A DNA stretch of 64,000 nt, taken from Frankiaceae bacterium (lineage in GTDB: Bacteria; Actinomycetota; Actinomycetes; BP-191). Of the stretch, positions 7,202-16,212 are shown one piece after another (position 1 is the first letter of the stretch; each line of letters starts with the position of its first letter). The translations under genes and the position numbers were made by a program. The stretch lies in assembly GCA_035556555.1 (NCBI GenBank), contig DATMES010000035.1, positions 1 to 64,000 on the forward strand. The letters run 5' to 3'. The notes below the pieces were generated by a model, which was not told where the DNA came from, did not search any database, and was given only the letters and a program-made list of their open reading frames with translations.

Positions 7202-9781
7202 CTACAGCCGGGGGTCGACGGGCTCGGACTCGAGCGCGAGCACGGCGAAGATGCACTCGTGGACGCGCCAGAGCGGCTCGCCGCGCGTGGCCCGTTCCAG
7301 TGCTTCCAGGCCCAGCGCGTACTCCCGTCCCGCCAGTGACCGCTTGTGCCCAAGGTTGCGCTGGCGCAGCCGCTCCAGGTTCGCCGGCTCGGTGTAGTCC
7401 GGGCCGTAGATGATCCGGAGGTACTCCCGCCCGCGGCACTTGACCCCCGGCTGTACGAGTCCCCGGCGGGCCTTGGTCAGATTCGCCAGCGGCTTGACGA
7501 CCATGCCCTCGCCACCGCGAGCCGTCATCTCCTCCCACCACGCGGTGCCGGTTGCCTCGGACGCCGCGTCGGTGGTGTCTACGACTAGCCGGGCGGTGGC
7601 GGACATGACGTCCGGGTCGGCCGCGACGAGCCGGTCGAGCACGGCGAGGTGCCAGAGGTGGTCGCGGTCGTGGTAGACGGTCGTGTCGGTGGCCAGGACC
7701 TGGAACGGCGCCAGCCGCACGCCCGCGAGGCCGTCAGTAGGCCAGCAGTACTGGCGGTACGCCGCGATGAACGCCGTCGCGTTCTCTGCCCGCGAGCGTG
7801 TGCGACCCAGGAGCTCCTCGACGTCGAGGCCTCGCTCGGACGCCGACGTCAGCGCGGCGACGGCGGCCGGCAGGGCGGCGCGAGCCGCGGCGCCCACGGC
7901 GGCGTACTGGTTGCGGAGCAGGTCCTCCGCCTTCGCGCTCCACGGCATGAGCTCGCAGTCGAGCAACAGCCACGTCGCGCCGAGCTCGTCCCACAGGCCG
8001 GCGGTCGTGGCGGCGGCGCGGAGCCGGTCGAGCAGCTCCTCGGTCAGCGCGGGCCCGAAGAACGGCCGGCCGGTACGCGTGTAGACGGCGCCGGTGGTCC
8101 CGTCCGTCGCGCCGAAGCGAGTCCTGGCGACGCCGTCGTCACGGCAGACGAGCACGACGGCCCGCGAGCCCATGTGCTTCTCCTCGCACACCACGGCGGA
8201 GACGCCGTCGGAGCGGAACGCGGCGAACGCCTCGGCGGGATGTTCGAGCAGGTCCGGGCGCGACGACGTCGCGCAGGGCGCCATGGCAGGAGGCAGGTAC
8301 AGCAGCCAGCGCGGGTCCACGGCGAAGCGGCTCATGACCTCCAAGGCGGCGGCCGCGTTCTCCTCGCGGACAGACACACGTCCCTGAAGCCGGGTCTGCA
8401 CCCCGCCCTGGCCGAGGACGTCGGTGATGTCGAGCACGTCAGGCTCTCGCCGGCCTGCTTCACCGTCGAGGTGTGGCGCGAGCTGATCGGCCGGCAGGAA
8501 CGGCTTGACCGGCTCGTACCAGACACGCTCGGCGGGCACCGAGACCAGGGTCCGCTCCGGGTAGCGCAGCGCGGTCAGCCGGCCGCCGAACACACAGCCG
8601 GTGTCGACGCACAGGGTGTTGTTGACCCACTCGGGCTCCGGCACGGGGGTGTGGCCGTAGACGACGGTCGCCTGCCCGCGGTAGTCGTTCGCCCACGCGT
8701 AGCGCACGGGCAGCCCGAACTCGTCGGTCTCGCCCGTCGTCTCGCCGTAGAGCGCGAAGTCCCGGACGCGCCGAGACGCGCGGCCCTGGAGGCGCTGCTT
8801 GAGACCGGCATGTGCGACGACGAGCCGCCCCTCGTCGAGGACGAGGTGCGACACGAGGCCGTAGCAGAAGTCCTCGACCTCCTTGCGGAACTCGGCGGTC
8901 TCGGCGCTGAGCTGGGCCAGGGACTCGGCAAGCCCGTGCGTGACCTGCACGTCGCGCCCGCGCAGTGACCGCACCAGCTTGTTCTCGTGGTTCCCCGGCA
9001 CCGCGTACGCATGACCGGCACCGACCATCCCCATGGCGAGGCGCAGTACGCCAGGGGTGTCCGGCCCGCGGTCGACGAGGTCACCGACGAACACGATGCG
9101 GCGGCCGGCGGGGTGCGTGGCGTCGACCGCGCGGCCCTCCGGGTCCCGTACGAGGCCGTAGCCGAGCTCGGTGAGCAGCGACTCCAGCTCGGCACGGCAC
9201 CCGTGCACGTCGCCGACGATGTCGAACGGACCCGAGTCGTGCCGGAAGTCGTTGAGCAGCCTCTCGAACACCACCGTGGCGCTGTCGATCTCCTCGACGG
9301 ACCGCAGTACGTGAACCTTGCGGAAGCCCTCTCGTTCGAGCCCGCGCAGGCCACGGCGCAGCTGGTCACGCTGACGGCGTACGACGTGCGCGCCGAAGTC
9401 GCGGTCGGGGCGGGCCTTGTTGCGCTCGACGCAGACCTTCTCGGGTACGTCGAGGACGATCGCGACGGGCAGGACGTCGTGCTCACGCGCGAGCGCGACG
9501 AGCTTCTTGCGCGCGTCGGGCTGCACGTTCGTCGCGTCGACGACGGTGAGCCGGCCGGCCGCGAGCCGCTTGCCCGCGATGTAGTTCAGGACGTCGAACG
9601 CGTCCCCGGTCGCGGACTGGTCGTTCTCGTCGTCCGCGACCAGGCCGCGGCAGAAGTCACTCGACAGGACCTGCGTACCGAGGAAGTGCCGTCGCGCGAA
9701 CGTCGACTTGCCCGACCCGGAGACGCCGATCAGCGCGACGAGGGCGAGCTCCGGGACGGACAGCTGCTGTGACTCGGTCAC
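7202..9781 (-). CDS. pnkp: Bacterial polynucleotide kinase-phosphatase (RNA repair)
   Basis: The 859-residue protein has the three modules of bacterial Pnkp, the RNA end-healing and ligase component of the Pnkp/Hen1 repair system. An N-terminal kinase has P-loop GVSGSGKST at residues 19-27. A central metallophosphoesterase carries GDVHG, GDLVDRGPD and GNHENK. A C-terminal adenylyltransferase has EEKHMGSRAV supplying the nucleotidyl lysine. Its length is close to that of the Clostridium thermocellum enzyme. The GTG start at 9781 overlaps the stop of hen1 by four bases (GTGA), so the genes are translationally coupled. Known role: Pnkp heals 2',3'-cyclic phosphate and 5'-OH RNA ends and, with Hen1, seals tRNAs cut by ribotoxins. 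All key motifs look intact. Confidence 0.95.
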   Translation of the reverse strand: MTESQQLSVPELALVALIGVSGSGKSTFARRHFLGTQVLSSDFCRGLVADDENDQSATGDAFDVLNYIAGKRLAAGRLTVVDATNVQPDARKKLVALAREHDVLPVAIVLDVPEKVCVERNKARPDRDFGAHVVRRQRDQLRRGLRGLEREGFRKVHVLRSVEEIDSATVVFERLLNDFRHDSGPFDIVGDVHGCRAELESLLTELGYGLVRDPEGRAVDATHPAGRRIVFVGDLVDRGPDTPGVLRLAMGMVGAGHAYAVPGNHENKLVRSLRGRDVQVTHGLAESLAQLSAETAEFRKEVEDFCYGLVSHLVLDEGRLVVAHAGLKQRLQGRASRRVRDFALYGETTGETDEFGLPVRYAWANDYRGQATVVYGHTPVPEPEWVNNTLCVDTGCVFGGRLTALRYPERTLVSVPAERVWYEPVKPFLPADQLAPHLDGEAGRREPDVLDITDVLGQGGVQTRLQGRVSVREENAAAALEVMSRFAVDPRWLLYLPPAMAPCATSSRPDLLEHPAEAFAAFRSDGVSAVVCEEKHMGSRAVVLVCRDDGVARTRFGATDGTTGAVYTRTGRPFFGPALTEELLDRLRAAATTAGLWDELGATWLLLDCELMPWSAKAEDLLRNQYAAVGAAARAALPAAVAALTSASERGLDVEELLGRTRSRAENATAFIAAYRQYCWPTDGLAGVRLAPFQVLATDTTVYHDRDHLWHLAVLDRLVAADPDVMSATARLVVDTTDAASEATGTAWWEEMTARGGEGMVVKPLANLTKARRGLVQPGVKCRGREYLRIIYGPDYTEPANLERLRQRNLGHKRSLAGREYALGLEALERATRGEPLWRVHECIFAVLALESEPVDPRL

Positions 9782-11211
9782 GACGCCACCTGCTCGCCGC
9801 TGCCGGCGCGGGCGAACACCGCCATCTGCGTGGGCGGGCCGACCTCGGGGTCGTCGGCGCCGACCGGGAGGTACCGGACCTCGTAGCCGTACGCGGCACC
9901 GACGCGATCGGCCCACGCCCGGAACTCCGCGCGCGTCCACTCGAACCGGTGGTCACGGTGGCGCAGCGTGCCGTGCGCGAGCATCTCGTACCGCACGTTG
10001 TGCTCGACGTTCGGGGTGGTCACGATCACGGTCGCCGGTCGCGCGTGTCCGAAGACGCACTTCTCGAGCGCGCCGAGCCGCGGGAGCTCGACGTGCTCGA
10101 TCACCTCCATCAGCACGGCGGCGTCGTAGCCGACGAGACGGTCGTCGCGGTACGTCAGGGCCGACTGGAAGAGGTCGAGCCGCTCGCGGCGGCGCTCCGG
10201 CATCCGATCCAGGCGCAGGCGGCGCGCGGCGTACTCGAGCGCACGGAACGACACGTCAACGCCCACTACCTCCGTGAACGCCGGGTCGGCGAGGAGGGAC
10301 GCGACCAGAGCACCGTCGCCGCAGCCGAGGTCCAGGACGCGGCGCGCTCCCGACGAGCGCAGTGCTGCCAGTACGGCGCCGTGCCGGTGCTCCACGAGCG
10401 GCACGGGAGCGTCGGGGACCTCCTCGACCTCCGGGTCGGGGACGGCGTTGTCGATGGCCTCTGCCACGGCATCGTCCACCTCCGCCAGGCGTGCCACCGC
10501 GGTGCGCACCAGTGCCTTGTGGTGCGAGAGGTACCGCCGCGTGATCAGCTCGCGCAGGGGATGACCGGGGAGCCACCCCTCGCCCCTCCGGATGAGCTTG
10601 TCCACCTCGTCGGTCGAGACCCAGTAGTGCTTGGTCCCGTCGAGAGCCGGCAGCAGGACGTAGAGATGACTCAGCGCGTCGCCGAGACGCAGGGTCCCGG
10701 TCAGCCGCAGCGTGACGTAGCGCGAGTCACCCCACTGCGGGAAGTGCTCGTCGAGCGGCTGGGTCGTCGCCTCGACGGTCCACCCGAGCGGGCCGAAGAG
10801 GGCCTCGGCCATGTCGGCTCCGCCGCGGCAAGGGACCGCGGGCAGGTTGATCTCGAGCGGCAGGGCCGTGTCGGCGAGCTCGGGCCGGGCGTCGCATCGG
10901 CCGGCGAGGGCCGACTTGAGCACCCGGCTCATGGCCACCGCGAGCATGGACGACGAGGCGTACGGCCGGTCGTTCACGTACTGGCCGAGGGCGAAGCCCT
11001 CACCCGAGGGACCCTTCCGCCCCCGCACGAGGTCGATCGGGTCCACGTCCAGCATCAGTGCCGCCGTGCAGCGCGTGTCGTCAGCGTCGGTGTAGAAGAC
11101 GTACGCCGTACCGAAGGGGAGCGCGAAGCTCTGCACCTTGCCGGGGTGCTTGTGCAGCAGGTAGCCGAGGTCCGTCGCCGGCGCATGCGTCGTCGTGATG
11201 GTCAGGAGCAC
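9778..11211 (-). CDS. hen1: Hen1-type 3'-terminal RNA ribose 2'-O-methyltransferase
   Basis: This 477-residue protein has the bacterial Hen1 layout. A ~250-residue N-terminal domain activates Pnkp ligation in the known system. The C-terminal SAM-dependent methyltransferase has motif I VLDLGCGDGALV near residue 290 and the metal-site cluster EVIEHVE followed by TPNVEHNVRYE. It methylates the 2'-OH of the terminal ribose at the break before sealing, protecting the repaired RNA from being cut again. GTG at 11211 is the start. The gene is upstream of and overlaps pnkp (GTGA), forming a two-gene operon. No defect is visible. Confidence 0.95.
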   Translation of the reverse strand: MLLTITTTHAPATDLGYLLHKHPGKVQSFALPFGTAYVFYTDADDTRCTAALMLDVDPIDLVRGRKGPSGEGFALGQYVNDRPYASSSMLAVAMSRVLKSALAGRCDARPELADTALPLEINLPAVPCRGGADMAEALFGPLGWTVEATTQPLDEHFPQWGDSRYVTLRLTGTLRLGDALSHLYVLLPALDGTKHYWVSTDEVDKLIRRGEGWLPGHPLRELITRRYLSHHKALVRTAVARLAEVDDAVAEAIDNAVPDPEVEEVPDAPVPLVEHRHGAVLAALRSSGARRVLDLGCGDGALVASLLADPAFTEVVGVDVSFRALEYAARRLRLDRMPERRRERLDLFQSALTYRDDRLVGYDAAVLMEVIEHVELPRLGALEKCVFGHARPATVIVTTPNVEHNVRYEMLAHGTLRHRDHRFEWTRAEFRAWADRVGAAYGYEVRYLPVGADDPEVGPPTQMAVFARAGSGEQVAS

Positions 11212-11254
11212 GCGGCCAGTCTTTCGGACATCGGAATCCTTGGCCCGTGGATTC

Positions 11255-11992
11255 TCAGACGGCTCGGACCTCGGCGAGCCGCCTGACGGAGTACTCGTCG
11301 TCCCAGCAGACCGCGGCTTCCCACGCGGCGGACGCTTGCGCGGCGATGTCGTACGCCCCGTCGTCGAGGCCGGCGGCGTTGTGGGGTAGCGCCAGGTCGA
11401 GGTCGGGAACGTCGACGTGCGCCTCGTCCCAGTCGATCAGGGCGACGCGATCGGCGGTCATGCGGATGTTGCCCGGGTTGGGGTCGCCATGGACGACGCA
11501 GGTCTCACGTCCGGTGAGCCGCGCCCACGCCGCTCGGCAGCGGGCAACGGCCTCGGGCGGCATGGCGCCGAGGTCGATCTTCGTCCCGGTGTCGGCGTGC
11601 AGGAGGTCGGTTGACGAACGCCAGCCGGGGCGCTGCGGCCAGCCCTGCGTCAGCCGATGCAGCAGGCCGAGCGTGTCGGCCACGCGACGCCAGTCGGCCT
11701 CGGTCTCGGGCGGTCCACCGTCCACGTACGTCATCACCACCAGACCGTCCGCGAACAGCCGGCCGTCGGTCGTCGGGATCGGCACCGGCACGGTCAGCCC
11801 TTCACGGTCGAGATGGCGCAGCAGGTCCGTCTCCCACGCGAGGTCGGCGTCGCTGCGGGTGCCGAGACGACCGACCGCGAGCTGCCCGTCGACGCGCACG
11901 CTCCACACCTGGTTGGCGATCCCGCCGGTGAGCGGTTCGACGCGCGCGGCGTCGGCACCCCACTGCTCGAGCGCCTCCCATCCCACGGCCAC
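11255..11992 (-). CDS. Aminoglycoside-phosphotransferase-fold kinase
   Basis: A 245-residue APH-family protein. Its N-terminal lobe begins with a short glycine-rich loop (EPLTGGIANQVWSV). The catalytic loop CVVHGDPNPGNIRM supplies the H-G-D aspartate and the asparagine, and ALIDWDEA supplies the metal-binding DxD-like aspartate near residue 180. These proteins phosphorylate small molecules; the substrate cannot be predicted and resistance should not be assumed. The length is shorter than classical APH enzymes. GTG at 11992 is preceded by GAGG. It lies 43 bases upstream of hen1 on the same strand, so co-transcription with the RNA-repair genes is possible. Confidence 0.8.
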   Translation of the reverse strand: MAVGWEALEQWGADAARVEPLTGGIANQVWSVRVDGQLAVGRLGTRSDADLAWETDLLRHLDREGLTVPVPIPTTDGRLFADGLVVMTYVDGGPPETEADWRRVADTLGLLHRLTQGWPQRPGWRSSTDLLHADTGTKIDLGAMPPEAVARCRAAWARLTGRETCVVHGDPNPGNIRMTADRVALIDWDEAHVDVPDLDLALPHNAAGLDDGAYDIAAQASAAWEAAVCWDDEYSVRRLAEVRAV

Positions 11993-12041
11993 ATCCTCAC
12001 AGAGGTCCTCCGCTCGCGCGGCGGCGCTCCAAGGGCCGCCG

Positions 12042-12515
12042 TCAGTGCGCGCCGACCCAGTCGCACAGCGCGTTCGCGACGGCGCCCGCGCTCGCGAGCG
12101 TCGTGGACGACAGCCCCTGGAGGAACGGCAGCGCGTCGGGGGCGTCCTTGGTGACGTCGAGCTCCCCGGCGAACGTCACCAGCGCCTGCACCAGTGACGA
12201 GTCCTCGGTCAGGCCGGCGATGCCGGACGTTCCCAACGTTACGACGGCCGCCGCGAGGCCCGGCGACGACAGCAGGCACGCGATCCGGCTGCCGTCGATC
12301 GTCTGCAGGGTACGCACCTGGCCCGGGTCGGGGAGCGCGGCTTGAACCACGGCGTTGAAGTCGGCATCGCTGCCCTCCGGCACCGCCACTCCCGCCGTAC
12401 GCATCACGCCGGCCGGATCGGCGACCAGGGCCGCGGCCGCGTCGTCGTCCTGCGTCGCGTTCGCCAGCGCCGCAACGGCCGCGGCGTGGTCCGCCACCGG
12501 ATCCATGAACGTCAC
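12042..12515 (-). CDS. Ala-rich protein with a nitrile-hydratase-like leader motif
   Basis: This 157-residue cytoplasmic protein has near residues 28-45 the segment ALVADPAGVMRTAGVAVPEG. It resembles the ADPxAVLxxAGVxxPxG element of nitrile-hydratase-type leader (NHLP/TOMM) precursor peptides. Downstream are only two cysteines (IACLLS and ALCDWVG), and no modifying enzyme is adjacent. It may be a diverged leader-type precursor or simply a small helical protein sharing the motif. The ATG at 12515 begins MTFMDPVADHAAAV. Its neighbours are an APH-fold kinase and secreted proteins, which do not settle the role. Confidence 0.55.
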   Translation of the reverse strand: MTFMDPVADHAAAVAALANATQDDDAAAALVADPAGVMRTAGVAVPEGSDADFNAVVQAALPDPGQVRTLQTIDGSRIACLLSSPGLAAAVVTLGTSGIAGLTEDSSLVQALVTFAGELDVTKDAPDALPFLQGLSSTTLASAGAVANALCDWVGAH

Positions 12516-12577
12516 CCCGTTCGTCGAGAGAATCGACGTGACGCTGCCAGGGCGGGGTCGAGGGAGGCAAGCCGGCG

Positions 12578-13114
12578 CTACTCGAGAAAGTTCGGGCCGC
12601 TCACTTCGAACGCGATCGCGGAACGATCGGACCGCGCGACCGCCGACAGGACCACGGCGCGCGCCGTGGACGAGACCTTCTCCATCCCGACGACGACGCG
12701 GTTCGCTTCCTCGTCCACCGAGACCGACGCGATGAGTGCGCCGTCAGCGCGGAGCGCCTCGACCCGGAGAGTCAGCGTGTCGACGATCGCGACCAACCGC
12801 GCGAGAGGGAAGCGGGCGGAGCGAACCAGGACCGGCGCGCCATGGTGGGTCACCCCGGCCAGATCGGCCCGGACACGGTCGATGTGGCCGGTGACGAGCA
12901 CGACCGTGCGACCCGCTCCGTCGGGATACGACCCGCCGAAGAGCGGAGCCGCGGAACCGGCGAAGTATGCGGTGACGGCGTCGTGCACCCGTCGATCGTG
13001 TCCGGCGACGATTCGTACGTCCTGGTGCCGCGGTGGAACCGAGGGAGCCCCCGCCGCGAACCACGACGCGGCGAAGGAAACCACGGCGAACGCGGCGACG
13101 CCCTTGCGGTTCAC
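12578..13114 (-). CDS. Secreted stand-alone protein resembling an S1-protease prodomain
   Basis: The 178-residue product starts at GTG 13114 with GGGAGG eight bases upstream and begins with a signal-like segment (KGVAAFAVVSFAASWFAAG). Its second half (LRADGALIASVSVDEEANRV, then VVGMEKVSSTARAVV) aligns with the propeptide of the S1 protease encoded at 14362-15795 (LRAQSIDITSTSIDEEENKV). It has no His-Asp-Ser catalytic triad or TAGHC/GGDSGG motif. Prodomains of α-lytic-type proteases fold and inhibit their protease, so this could be a trans-acting foldase or inhibitor. That role is inferred. The gene is 66 bases downstream of another secreted-protein gene on the same strand. Confidence 0.65.
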   Translation of the reverse strand: MNRKGVAAFAVVSFAASWFAAGAPSVPPRHQDVRIVAGHDRRVHDAVTAYFAGSAAPLFGGSYPDGAGRTVVLVTGHIDRVRADLAGVTHHGAPVLVRSARFPLARLVAIVDTLTLRVEALRADGALIASVSVDEEANRVVVGMEKVSSTARAVVLSAVARSDRSAIAFEVSGPNFLE

Positions 13115-13179
13115 AGGGCCTCCCTTCGCCGCGGGCGCACGTACGACGATCGATCCCGCGGATTCGGTTCCGTACGACG

Positions 13180-13986
13180 CTAGCCGACGACCAGTGCGTA
13201 CGCCGTGGGCTCCCGGACGAGCACGTCGGCGCCTACCGTCCACTGCGTCGTCCATGCGCCAGCCGGGAGCGCGCGAGGGGGTAGATAGAACCCAGCTCCC
13301 GTGGTCTGTTCGACGAGCGGCCGGCTGGACATCACCCGGGACTCCTGAACTACCGATGCTCCGCCGCAACCGGCTTGGCGGGCCACGCACCACGCGGCCG
13401 AGACCGAGGTGCCGGTCGCGCGGAACATCATGACGGTGAAGACGACGCTGCTTTCCGACAACGTGATCTTGCCGGCGCCACTGACTTCGCGACCCACGTC
13501 ATCGGTGAACGTACCGCCGGCGGTGCGGACCGACAGCGGTACTGTGGCGTTCCACCTGCGGCTCGCCATCCCGCGCACCCGGACGCGAATCTCGACGGGT
13601 CGGTCGGCAACAACCTCGAGCGTGTAACGGCCGGACGGCATCGTCGGAGTGGGGTCGTCGCCGGCGAGAAGTTCCGTCGAGGTGAACTCCGCGGCCGGCA
13701 CGCGAACGACACCCGTCGCCTCGGCCCTCTTGGAGGCAGGGAGCAGCACGAAGCCCGCATGCTTGCCGCCACCGGCGAAAATCGGCCCGTCCACGCCGCC
13801 TTCGTCTTCGAGCCAGAACGTCACGGAAGCGGGCAGGGTCACGGTGAGCCGGGCGTGCCGTGGCGCCGTGATGGTGATGGTCCCCGTGGGCTTTGCGTTC
13901 GCCGCGCGTGCCGGAAGTGCTGAGCCGACAAGGCACAGCATCAAGGTCGCGAGGACGAACCGCCGCACCTGGGTCCCCCTTGTCAT
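13180..13986 (-). CDS. Secreted β-rich protein, unknown function
   Basis: The 268-residue protein has a clear signal peptide (RRFVLATLMLCLVGSALPAR, cleavage near ANA). The mature part is rich in short β-strand-like segments and contains one close cysteine pair (AWCVARQAGCGG). No enzyme motif was found. It precedes the prodomain-like gene on the same strand and faces away from the S1 protease across a 375-base gap. This suggests, but does not prove, a shared extracellular role. Confidence 0.7.
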   Translation of the reverse strand: MTRGTQVRRFVLATLMLCLVGSALPARAANAKPTGTITITAPRHARLTVTLPASVTFWLEDEGGVDGPIFAGGGKHAGFVLLPASKRAEATGVVRVPAAEFTSTELLAGDDPTPTMPSGRYTLEVVADRPVEIRVRVRGMASRRWNATVPLSVRTAGGTFTDDVGREVSGAGKITLSESSVVFTVMMFRATGTSVSAAWCVARQAGCGGASVVQESRVMSSRPLVEQTTGAGFYLPPRALPAGAWTTQWTVGADVLVREPTAYALVVG

Positions 13987-14361
13987 GACAGCCCGCCGCG
14001 CCTTCCGCGCGGTCCGATTCCACCGACTTTCGACGGTACGAATGGGAGTCCTGCTCGGCCTGGCACCGAGGCAGGGGGATCAGTGTGTGAAGTGTCGGCT
14101 ATCTGACAGATCTCCTGCCGGGCACGGTGTCATGCTCGGCGCGGCCGGGGGAGGACGACGCACCCTGGGGGAAGCACCGGGGTCCGTTGCCTCGCGCGCC
14201 GTTTCCTTCCGGGTGTGCCCGCAAGGCGTTGTATCCGAAGTCAGCCCGACGCGCTCAGGCTGAACGAACGCATTGCTGTCGCGTGCACCCGCGGTGACAC
14301 CGCATCCCTACAGCACCGCCGGGACTACCGGCGAGGCCGTCACCGAGAGGATTTTCCCAGC
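13987..14361. other. Divergent intergenic region of the protease locus
   Basis: This 375-base gap separates two divergently transcribed secreted-protein genes and must contain both promoters. No coding frame or strong palindrome stands out. A purine-rich GAGAGGA at about 14345-14351 could be the ribosome-binding site of the protease gene. Confidence 0.4.
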
Positions 14362-15795
14362 ATGCGCGGACCCCTGCGCAGCATTGCCGTCCTGGCGACG
14401 CTCGCTCTCACGCTCACCGTTCCTGCGCCGGCCTCCGCGAGACAGCAGGACGGGCCGTACAAGAATCCGACCGTGCCACGGGCCACGGACGGACAGGTCG
14501 ACAACGACGCCCGTGTACGTGCCGACTTCGGCCTCCGTTCGGACGTGGGCTACGTCAAGAAGCTCTACGACGACGCCCACTCCGGTGTCCTCCAGGCGAG
14601 TACCACCGAAGGCGCGATCCTCACCGCCGCCGAGGAAGCGCTCGTCAGGGCACGGTCGAACGAGGTAGACCGCATCGTCGCGGTCGCTGGTGACTACTTC
14701 TCGGCGCATCGCGACCAGTACTCCGGCATGTGGGTCGACCAAGCCAAGGGCTACGTCGGCATCGGCGCGACCGACAACCTGACGGCTCACCAGCAGGCGC
14801 TGGGCGCCCGGATCGGCGTCGCGACGGTGCAGTGGGACGTCGTGGCCATGGATGTGACGCTCGACCACCTGCTCGACCTGCAGAGGCAGGTCGACCTGTT
14901 GGCGGCGGACCTGCGCGCGCAGAGCATCGACATCACGAGCACGTCGATCGACGAGGAGGAGAACAAGGTCTACGTCGCCGCTGCCAGCGACACGACGACT
15001 CTGCGCAGTCTTCTCACCGAGAAGTTTTCTGCCGCGGCACCGATAGCCGTGGAGTATGAGGCGCAAGCACGGCTCGAAGGTGTCGCGGGCACCAACTCTC
15101 CGCCGTTCCGCGGCGGACAGCAGCTGAGCCGGAGCGACCTGCCCACCACGATGCGGTATCTCTGCACCTCAGCGTTCGTCGCGTACCAGGTCGAGCGACT
15201 GGATGCGGCGATCTTCAGCATCAACTACTTCCTGACGACCGCCGGGCACTGCGAGACGACGTCGCAGAACGTCGGATCGGTCGGCGCGTGGTGGAAACAG
15301 GGCGACGTCACCATCGGCCAGAGCCAGCGAAACGTCTTCAGGAACGGATCCATCGCCGACGCCATGGCGATTCCGATCCACCGCGTGTTCAAGTCCAACG
15401 ACGTCGCGATCGATCCGGGCGTGTACCGCGACATCAAATGCATGATGACGTCCGACATCAAGTCAGGGACCCAAGGCCAGATCGAGATGATCTCCGGTGC
15501 CACGACCGGTGGGTACCGCACCGGCCGGCTGCTTCGCACCCACGCGTCGGTCACCTACACCGACAGGGCTACGGGCAGGACGACGACGCTGCCCAACCAA
15601 CACATGACCAACTACTACAGCCAGGGGGGCGACAGCGGCGCCAGCGTGTTCGGCACCCGGGAGTGCACGTACCGCGCGGACGGCATTCACAGCGGGGGGA
15701 CGGAGCCCGGCTCGCCAGGCCCGAATCGCAAGTACTACTCACCGATCTTCAACGTCACCAAGCAGCTCGGGCTGTCCGGCGTCGAAGTGTCCTAG
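14362..15795 (+). CDS. Secreted S1-family (α-lytic/streptogrisin-like) serine protease
   Basis: This 477-residue pre-pro-protease is exported by a signal peptide (residues 1-27, cleavage near ASA). Residues ~30-260 form a propeptide. Its end contains the conserved DITSTSIDEEENKVYVAA segment typical of streptogrisin-type prodomains. The mature chymotrypsin-like domain shows His296 (TTAGHC), a candidate Asp333 (SIADAMAI) and Ser425 (QGGDSGASV). ATG 14362 was chosen because the signal peptide starts there; the upstream open frame is not signal-like. A stand-alone prodomain-like protein is encoded at 12578-13114. Substrate unknown. Confidence 0.88.
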   Translation: MRGPLRSIAVLATLALTLTVPAPASARQQDGPYKNPTVPRATDGQVDNDARVRADFGLRSDVGYVKKLYDDAHSGVLQASTTEGAILTAAEEALVRARSNEVDRIVAVAGDYFSAHRDQYSGMWVDQAKGYVGIGATDNLTAHQQALGARIGVATVQWDVVAMDVTLDHLLDLQRQVDLLAADLRAQSIDITSTSIDEEENKVYVAAASDTTTLRSLLTEKFSAAAPIAVEYEAQARLEGVAGTNSPPFRGGQQLSRSDLPTTMRYLCTSAFVAYQVERLDAAIFSINYFLTTAGHCETTSQNVGSVGAWWKQGDVTIGQSQRNVFRNGSIADAMAIPIHRVFKSNDVAIDPGVYRDIKCMMTSDIKSGTQGQIEMISGATTGGYRTGRLLRTHASVTYTDRATGRTTTLPNQHMTNYYSQGGDSGASVFGTRECTYRADGIHSGGTEPGSPGPNRKYYSPIFNVTKQLGLSGVEVS

Positions 15796-15879
15796 TGCGT
15801 AGGTTGGGCCGTGAGGTGGGTACGCGGACAGACCAGCTGCGGATCATCGTCGTCGCCGTCATGGCGTGCCCGTGGGGCG

Positions 15880-16059
15880 TTACGACGTGGCGCAGAGGGC
15901 GGTGCAGCCGGGGGCGTTGCTGACGCAGTAGCCGTCGCCGATCGACAGGATGCACAGCGGGTTGCCGGTCACCGTGTCGGCGCCGCCGCCGACGGCGATG
16001 GCGAGGTCGTCGCTGGTGAGCTCGGTCAGCCGGTCGATCCTGAGGTTCAGCTTCTTCAC
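15880..16059 (-). CDS. Putative RiPP precursor, GG leader with four-Cys core (copy 1)
   Basis: The 59-residue peptide starts at GTG 16059 behind AGGAGC. Its 25-residue leader (LRIDRLTELTSDDLAIAVGG at its end) matches the LxxxLxxLxxxELxxVxGG pattern of class-I-lanthipeptide and other double-glycine precursors, cut after GG by C39-type exporters. The 34-residue core has cysteines spaced C-x8-C-x6-C-x3-C. A second copy with the same leader type is encoded at 16520-16702 on the same strand. No modifying enzyme or C39 transporter is in the window, so modification is unproven; disulphides are equally possible. Confidence 0.65.
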   Translation of the reverse strand: MKKLNLRIDRLTELTSDDLAIAVGGGADTVTGNPLCILSIGDGYCVSNAPGCTALCATS

Positions 16060-16212
16060 GGGGGGCTCCTGGGTCGCGGGGATCGACGAACGTCTTCGAC
16101 CTCGCGACGGACAGCCCTGCCCGCGATTCGGCCGGAACGTCCCGCTCGGGGATAGTGCCGTGCTGTCGCCAGAACGTCCCCTCACTCCGGCGACGGAACG
16201 GAGGTGACACCC

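Noticed and set aside
11255-11992. Aminoglycoside resistance gene
   Set aside because: Only the general APH kinase fold is visible; the protein is short and no subtype motif supports drug resistance.
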